Below are positions 57,593 through 64,000 of a DNA stretch of 64,000 bases, one piece after another. This DNA is from Polytrichum commune (Eukaryota; Streptophyta; Polytrichopsida; Polytrichales; Polytrichaceae), in the NCBI GenBank assembly GCA_950295325.1, contig OX485804.1, positions 54,426,429 to 54,490,428 of the forward strand, in the 5' to 3' direction. The stretch's first letter is position 1. Each line of letters starts with the position of its first letter. Under the pieces are notes generated by a model. The model ran no database searches. It saw only the letters and a program-made list of their open reading frames with translations, and had not been told where the DNA came from. The translations under genes were made by a program, and so were the position numbers.

Positions 57593-57959
57593 ATACTAGG
57601 TTTCTCATGGTTCACACATTTCACATGAGCAACCGATGAAGGCCGTGATCGGCCCCTCCAACAGAGCCGTACCTGCTGGCAAAAAGCTTAAAAAGGGAAG
57701 AAGGAAAAAATCACAGGGCGAATCATAATTCAATATTTTACATCTAAATTTGTCAATTCTCGTTTGTCCCCCGTCTTTCTGGTAGTGGTACGGTCAGATC
57801 ACGTTTTGTGGGCTGTTTTCCTAGCTGAGTTCAGCCTTTGCTTTGCCAACACCTCTCTTTACTAGAGGGACCTATTCCCAATCCGGACCCCATCGACAAT
57901 CTATAGGATACCGGAATTTCGATAAAGTTGGGACTAAATTTTGATGTGGTTGATAGGCT

Positions 57960-58563
57960 GATCACACTGGGCCAGTTCAGACATCATCCCTTGGCATCTC
58001 TAGCTGTAATAATGTGAAAAGTGGTGGGCCAACATCTATTTCTCAACATAATCCCTAGTAGTTTCATGGTTGGAACTAGACGGAAAGTTTGGTGTGATCA
58101 GGGCATGAGGGGTTGATCGCACCGGCTACTTTTGACACCATCCGTCGGCATCTCCAACTGTAATAGTGTGAAAAGTGGTGGGCCAACATCTATTTCTCAA
58201 CATGATCCCCATCAATTACACGGTTGGAACTAGATAGAAAGTTTGGTGTGATCGGGGCATGAGGGGCTGATCACACCGGCTAATATTGACACCATGCGCC
58301 GGCATCTCCAACTATAATAGTGTGAAAAATGATGGGCCAACATCTATTTCTCAACATAATCCCCAACAATTACACAGTTGGAACTAGACAAAAAGTTTGG
58401 TGTGACCGGGGCATGAGGGGATGATCACACTGGCCAGTTCTAACACCATCCATCGGCATCTTTGGTTGTAATAATGTGAAAAGTGGTAGGCCAACATCTA
58501 TTTCTCAACATAATCCCCAACAATTTCACGGCTGGAAAGTTTGGTGTGATCGGGGAATGAGAC
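57960..58563. repeat. Satellite-like tandem array, 154-155-bp unit, four units
   Basis: Units start GATCACACTGG-like at 57960, 58115, 58269 and 58423 (periods 155, 154, 154). Each has a CATCGGCATCTC-like block, AATAGTGTGAAAAGTGGTGG, GCCAACATCTATTTCTCAAC, ATAATCCCCAACAATT and GGTTGGAACTAGA, then AAAGTTTGGTGTGATCGGGG, CATGAGGGG. Each unit boundary has an inverted pair GGTGTGATC ... GATCACACC. The fourth unit has a small deletion. The sequences just before the first unit and just after the last (GATGTGG-TTGATxATGCTGG style) are also related. Confidence 0.9.
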
Positions 58564-58618
58564 TGGATTTCGATGTGGCTGGGGTTGAATGTTGATCATG
58601 CTGGATGCAATATTGTGT

Positions 58619-59094
58619 TCTCCCACTTAAGTACACACTTTGAGCTGGAGCCGTTGGTGTGCGCTTAGTTAGTAGGTGCGTACTTTACTCATATCGCCAT
58701 TGTTCTAGATTGAAGTCGTCAATGCCCTCCGTCCAACACGATTTGGCCCTTCGAAATATACCTATCTCAAAACAACCCTTCGAAACGCAACCCTAAATTG
58801 AAAACGAAGACGTCACTTGAAGTCCTTGATATCACTACAAAGCATTGGTCCTCGACATCGATGACCGACTGCTTTGCTCCGACATTCGAACGAAAGTTGG
58901 ACATATGTATGATGAACATCGACGATCGTTTTGAGACGCTTTAACAAAATGTTAACAAAAAAAAATTAGCATAAAAAAATTCATGCATTCGCGGCACATG
59001 ACTCTGCATGGCATGTTCAAAAATAAAGTACGCACCCTGATTTTTGTCACAAAAAAATGCGCACTTCACCGGGATGCATATTTCAGCGGGAGAT
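58619..59094 (+). mobile_element. Second copy of the 488-bp TIR repeat
   Basis: Full-length partner of 15472-15959, with TTCTAGATTGAAGTCGTCAA, CACGATTTGGCCCTTCGAAA and AAAACGAAGACGTCACTTGA. Ends TCTCCCACTTAAGTACACAC and CAGCGGGAGA. It starts about 50 bp after the satellite array. No frame is shared between the copies. Confidence 0.75.
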
Positions 59095-60399
59095 TATTGT
59101 AGTGTCATGATACATATATTGGTTTTGAGTGCTAAAGTGAGGAGGAATGAGTGGTTAAAATGAGCGGTTATCGGAGACTCTCGACATTGATAACATGTTC
59201 GGGCCAACTTCTGGCTTGAAAATCTCATGATAATTTATAACCAAGGAAAAACAAATTACCAATTTTTATTTTTTTTGCAGTCCTCTTGATTTCTATCTTC
59301 CTACATAGGAACAAAATCTCTCAAGCGATCGGTTATGGGCAGTGGTGATTTTTCACAAGGTCCCTAACATGTCCAAGGACATGTTCATAAAAAAAAACAT
59401 TTCCAATGGACGGGTTCTTAGAAAATGAACCGGTTTTTGGATTTGTCAAATTCACTTTGGACGGGTTCTAAAAATAACAATTTGTTTGATAATTTTTTTC
59501 CAAAAAAAATAAATGGTATAAATATCAGTTACATTATGTCATATATGACATGTGAATATAAGCATAATGCAATCAAACCACTAATACCCAATCAATATAT
59601 CAATCTTGAAGTGCTTGATTCACCTGCATACATTAATTCATCAACCACAAAATTTAGAATGGAGTGTACTGGAAAGACGAGAATCGATAGCAAAAGACAA
59701 ATAATTGACGAACATTGAAGGCATAATTTGTCAAGATCCTATTGTTTCCAAGTGCAACCAGTCACATGTCGACATCTTTCGGTTTTTTGTTTTTTTTTAA
59801 TTTGTTTTTTTTTTTACCAACATTGTAAGAGACTTATTTATACCTCTTGCGGGACGGGTATTTTCATTTTCAAACCAGTTTTAGGACGGGTTGTTTTTTC
59901 TTCAACTTTTCCATGGACGGGTTGGTTTAGAAATTACCGGTTTTGGTACGGGTTGCAATTTCTTTTGCCTTTCAATTCAAGGTTTTGGGACGTGGACGGG
60001 CAAAAACTTTGTGAAAAAATCAGCCCTGCCCGTGACCTTCAATTTGCCCGGTCTTGTTATTCAAGGCGGAGCCCACCAGCTGGAAATAACTACCAATAAT
60101 AGGACAGTAAGTGGTCTTGAATGCGAGGGGGTTTAAATGATTGAATGACACTCTGGCAAAGGCTCAGAGGCCTCTACTTTATTGCCACGTGGCAAGCTCC
60201 TTCCTGCCAAGTAGGCACCCCCAATTACTTCACTGTATGCGTTACGTACCACATCCTACAAGGCCGGGAAGCAAAAGGGGAGGGGGGGGGGTCTTACTAC
60301 TTATATACATGGGTACAGTTCATTTTCCCAAACTACCCGTTCAAAACCAATACTTTAGGAAAAAGGAACATAACTTACATTTTGGAGTTTCTTATTTTA
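59095..60399. other. Intergenic DNA with repeated GGACGGGTT words
   Basis: GGACGGGTT or close variants occur at about 59407, 59458, 59851, 59884, 59914, 59949 and 59995. A repeat C piece lies at 59717-59775. The plus frame 59728-60099 (123 aa) covers several of these words and has a Phe-rich start, with no recognised domain. A GCCACGTGGCAAG G-box palindrome (about 60184-60196) and a TATATA box (about 60303) look promoter-like, but no gene follows. Confidence 0.3.
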
Positions 60400-60490
60400 C
60401 TCCCTCCGTCCCAAAATGATTGTCCTGTCTCCCGGAGTTTTATGGACAGACATTATGGGATAAATAAAAAAATTCCGGGTGTAGGTAGAA
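60400..60490 (+). mobile_element. Stowaway-like MITE end
   Basis: It begins CTCCCTCCGTCCCAAAATGA, TTGTCCTGTC after a TA, the canonical plant Stowaway terminus, then AGTTTTATGGACAGACATTA. The matching opposite terminus is not found nearby, so it is truncated or diverged. Confidence 0.75.
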
Positions 60491-61118
60491 AGTAAAAAAA
60501 GGATAAATAAACTCGTCAGTGAATAACCCGTTGGTGAATAAAGAAGTAAACATAGCGACTATGTTGGCTCAAACTTCTCTCCATTCGTTGCTACAAGGCA
60601 TGCCTCCTAAAATTAGGCGTTCGCATAAATTGAATGTATTAGTTTAATTTATGCATATCGTGCCCTAGGGTGCCTAAAATAGGCGTTCTTCAAGAAATGG
60701 TTGGAAAGTGCTCGGAATTGGACAACTAGAGTGTGTTTCGTATGGCGTTGTGTGTGGCGTGTTTTATTGGGTTGACAGTGAGAAGGCTCTAGTGAGCATG
60801 GACAACTGTCAAGAGCGCGAACTGTGCGTTGGATTGCGCAGACTCGTCGTCAAGATGTACCTTGGGTGTTTTCAGATTTTTTTCTTCTTCTTCTTGATTT
60901 ATGCACGCCGCTCTAATTATTTTATGCATTTTATGAGTCTATTTCTAGATTGCCTAATTTAATGAGGCCTGCCACAAGGGCTCTCTCTCTCTCTCTCTCT
61001 CTCTCAAGCTCCTAGCTTTCGTTTCAAGTTTCGTGCCATGCCCGCTAATTGCCAAGTTCTTTCATTTGTCAACTTAAGTGACTTCTTTAAGTGAAGAAAA
61101 TTTATCTACATAAAGCTA
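60491..61118. other. Intergenic stretch with a (CT)n microsatellite
   Basis: (CT)12 lies at about 60981-61004. The plus frame 60708-60962 (84 aa) is unrecognised. The word CTAAAATTAGGCGTTC / CTAAAATAGGCGTTC occurs twice (about 60607 and 60673). Confidence 0.4.
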
Positions 61119-61502
61119 TTTAGAGTAGCACATAGGGATAAGTTAGACGATAGTCTTGGGTTTTAGTATGCAAGGGGGAAATATTTTTGAGCATACCAAT
61201 GGCAAGTGTCATGTGTTCACATTTTAGTATGCAAGAAGAAGAGACTCTTGAGCATGTTGATGGCAAGTATCATTTGTGTACAATATAGTCAACTCGTAGA
61301 CCATTTTGTAACATAAGCATGTGCCTCATAACACTATTGGACATGCTCATGCCAAGATAGTAAAGTACACTTGACTGCAAAGTGTTGTGAGGTGACAATT
61401 ACGATGATGTTGTTAATCACCAATATAACATACTAGCATATGCCTCAAAATAGTGTAAGTGACACTATTATGCATGTGACCCTAAATACCATAAATGATG
61501 TA
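61119..61502 (+). mobile_element. Right part of the 35464-type TIR element
   Basis: It aligns with 35620-35995, including the internally duplicated TTTAGTATGCAAG segment and the terminus AGTGACACTATTATGCATGT, GACCCTAAATACCATAAATG. The left ~150 bp and left TIR are missing. Confidence 0.7.
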
Positions 61503-61864
61503 GTTGGCTATTAACACTGACCAATACAATTGCCCTTGTTCAATTGAAAATAATTGGGCTAAAAAAACCTAAGTGCATGAAACCAAATTTGGTTGCCATG
61601 AAAATAATGTGTGTGTTTGTACAAAGAGAAGAAATAAGACCCGTGTGGAGCGCACTGGACGTCCACATGATATCCTCAGGCACTCGCACATAAGTTGCCC
61701 GTCGTTTAAATTTTACGGCCTGGATGGACAAAGGCAATAAGATTTTGTCCGATCCCAAAATCTTAACCTTCTATCTCATTGAATCTTGATCATGAATAGC
61801 AAAGTGGATACATATGACATGTGGTTGTTGCTAGGTGGTGCCCTTGATCCTAATCCCTTCATCA

Positions 61865-62060
61865 CAAAGGGAGGTAACTATCGCACATGAGCATATCTCT
61901 CATCCATCCAATACAAAAACCATGAAATAACATGCAACCCGTTAGTTACTATTATTAGTGTATTTGACACCATAATCAATGAATTCAACTAACTTGGACT
62001 AAACTAATTGAGGAGACTCTAAGCTCGTATGCAATGAATTTCTCCCTCCTTCCATCATCC
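61865..62060. mobile_element. Foldback MITE, same family as 11775-12100 (short)
   Basis: The left end has GGGAGGTAACTATCGCACAT, then ATCTCTCATCCATCCAATAC. The right end has CTAATTGAGGAGACTC, CTCGTATGCAATGAATTTCT and CCCTCC. The arms are inverted relatives, and the middle keeps a TTTGACACCATAATCAATG block. No clear target duplication. Confidence 0.5.
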
Positions 62061-64000
62061 AACCACCTAATGCATAAATCTCCAATAGCCATCTCTACCT
62101 TTCTAGAATGAAAAAGAAAGCAAGATGGGTTGCACGTGTTGTGAGCGAAGCTGGAATTTTACATTGGAGTAAGATTCTTTCAATTACGGTAGTTGGTATA
62201 TATACCCCCTCCATGTTCTCATCAATGTACATAATAAGGCCTGGTAGCGCATGGACAAAAGATTGTCAACGGTCATTGCCTTAAATAAAAGCGTTATTTA
62301 GTGCATTGTTTGAATGTAAAGTTTGTCCACTTCACCAACTTGCTATGTTACCAACCAATGTAACCACCTCAGCAACACAAGACGCAAAGGTTTTGGGTCT
62401 TGCATGGGGGGTGGCTCCAAACTTCTCCAATGAAGGAATGCTCTTGCTTGTTTGGTTAAGGTTGGTTAGGGTTGTTGACATGCCTAAAGCCGCATTTGAT
62501 GAACTTGGATGGCACACACAATGGCCTGATGATGTGGGAGCACTTTGGGGGCACAAATATTGGTTGGGGTGACATTATTCACACTTTGACTAAGAGCTCA
62601 CTTGAACCAAACCTAAGGGCTGAATTTGTACATGCCTCTTAACCTGTGGAGGCCGAAGCAAACTCCTTCCAAAAATCGCCTAGAATGGTTTACTTCAATT
62701 CACGTGCTTATCATAAAACGGCGGTACCTCTTATAATAGATATGACCATATGGATGTTAGCTTTCTGAAATCAAGACCATTCACACAGATATTGAAACAT
62801 CCATACATCTACAATCAAAAGATTATGGACATGGACATGTACGTTGATATTGTTGCACAACAAATGCATGCCTAGACGAAAACGTTCGCCTTGGCCTTTA
62901 GGGGTTAATCACTTTCTAAAAGGTTTATCTTGATTCTTATTTTTAAATTAAAAATTGAAGGTCCACAAATGCAAATGGGCTTGTTGGTGGGTATTGAGTC
63001 AATTCTCGTTATCTCATTTTCAAATTTATTTGCACAACTTGAAAGGCAACGGGATTAGTTGTGGCATCATTGTTGTATGTCTTGTAGTTGGTTTTGAGGT
63101 CCATGAAGGTCTCATGTAATGAGAATTGGAAGTGTTTTGTGCAAACTACAACATGTTTCCATCCATGTCTTGATCAATTATGCTCCAACCACCAACCTTA
63201 ACATATCAATATGCTATGTGTAGGTGGACTTTTGTTGTTAGATCAACAAATCCATGGTATTAGGACAATTGGATTAAGTAACCAATTAGAGATTCATAAG
63301 ACTAAGAAGTTTTGATTTAATTGAACATGTACAAAACAACCGTGGGTCTACATTGATATGAACGGTAGAATGTAGTGAACAATTTTAGATTAGCACTCTA
63401 AAGCAACATAATTATCAAAAGTAGCAAAATCTTATGACACCACGTCAATTACTAGTACATAATAGAACCACATGTGATTAGAAATGCTCATGCACAACCT
63501 ACAAATCATGTGAGTGTAGGCACATAACAAGAGGATGCCTACACTAAGCTATAGAATCTTGGCATCGCAAGCTTAGAGAGGAAGAACACTTAATTACAAG
63601 CACTAATTGTATAAAATAGTTGTGCCCACTAACAAGTTTAAAGATAGATAGAAACTCCAGTCCCTTTTTAGCAAGGGGCCGGCGTGAATAAAGTGTTCGT
63701 TCGTAATGCCAATGAACCCGATGCCCACCGGACAAGGGGATATTGGGACAATACTACTCTCCCCTTTCAAGGATGGACACTATAGTAACACACTATACAA
63801 GTTCCTAGCTAGCCACTAGTGCCTTGAAGATACTGGACATGGTATCCCCCCAAAGGGCTTTGAGGTACCCATACAACAAGTAACAAGTTTTAAAATGTTA
63901 ATTTTGTTGCAAAACACATGTATAGATTTGGTGCATAACACATTTGTAGACAAGCATAAATAGTGTGTTCACAAGCATGAGTTTAGGCACTTGTCTTGTG
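62061..64000. other. 1.9 kb intergenic DNA to the window end
   Basis: Frame 62306-62572 (plus) and its antisense shadow 62332-62556 are unrecognised. 63640-63780 is somewhat richer in GC. I see no gene, RNA or repeat partner here. Confidence 0.3.

Noticed and set aside
1-64000. CRISPR array, phage, operon or other prokaryotic system
   Set aside because: Spliced plant gene, plant transposons and AT-rich repeats throughout; no regular spacer-repeat array and no bacterial-type coding density.

Overview
This window is nuclear DNA from a land plant, most likely a flowering plant. Genes are sparse and the sequence is AT-rich. It holds GT-AG spliced exons, a caleosin (a lipid-body protein family typical of plants), and many kinds of decayed plant transposon: Tourist-, Stowaway- and Mutator-type MITEs, Ty3/gypsy scraps and a tRNA-derived SINE-like element. 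I cannot name the species. Most open frames in the window are short and look like chance frames in repeats.

The only gene I can defend as intact is a five-exon caleosin/peroxygenase at 12613-14632 on the + strand. The joined exons total 1008 nt (335 aa). It has an EF-hand, both histidines known to be needed for peroxygenase activity, and an unusual N-terminal extension of about 80 residues. Two perfect G-boxes and a third ACGT element lie just upstream of a TATA-like box. A 326-bp Mutator-type foldback element with near-perfect 9-bp target duplications sits directly upstream of that promoter. A second, dead caleosin copy lies about 15 kb downstream (28640-30210). It keeps intron sequence, so it is a DNA duplication. 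It is broken by insertions and its end is cut off by a Tourist-type element.

Layout: 1-960 is a degraded gypsy gag on the - strand. 1-4.2 kb also has a 101-bp duplication and a 187-aa open frame of unclear, perhaps Helitron-related, origin. 4.2-9.7 kb is LTR-retrotransposon debris: a PBS-like site, minisatellites and a reverse-transcriptase scrap. 9.7-11.8 kb is featureless. 11.8-14.9 kb is the caleosin locus. 15.4-16.2 kb is a nested pair of TIR elements. 16-28 kb is mostly unrecognised, with dispersed repeats and a short (TTTAGG)n tract. 28.6-30.4 kb is the caleosin pseudogene. 33.4-37.0 kb is a large inverted repeat enclosing a TIR element. 37-53.6 kb holds further repeats, with four full-length Tourist-type copies (39.3, 47.4, 50.6 and 53.1 kb). 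57.4-59.1 kb has a four-unit ~154-bp satellite between repeat copies. 59-64 kb is further repeat debris.

I found no rRNA, tRNA gene, CRISPR array or bacterial-type operon, and no organised new multi-gene system. The most interesting material is the odd caleosin and its locus, plus several repeat families that can be defined from multiple copies within the window.
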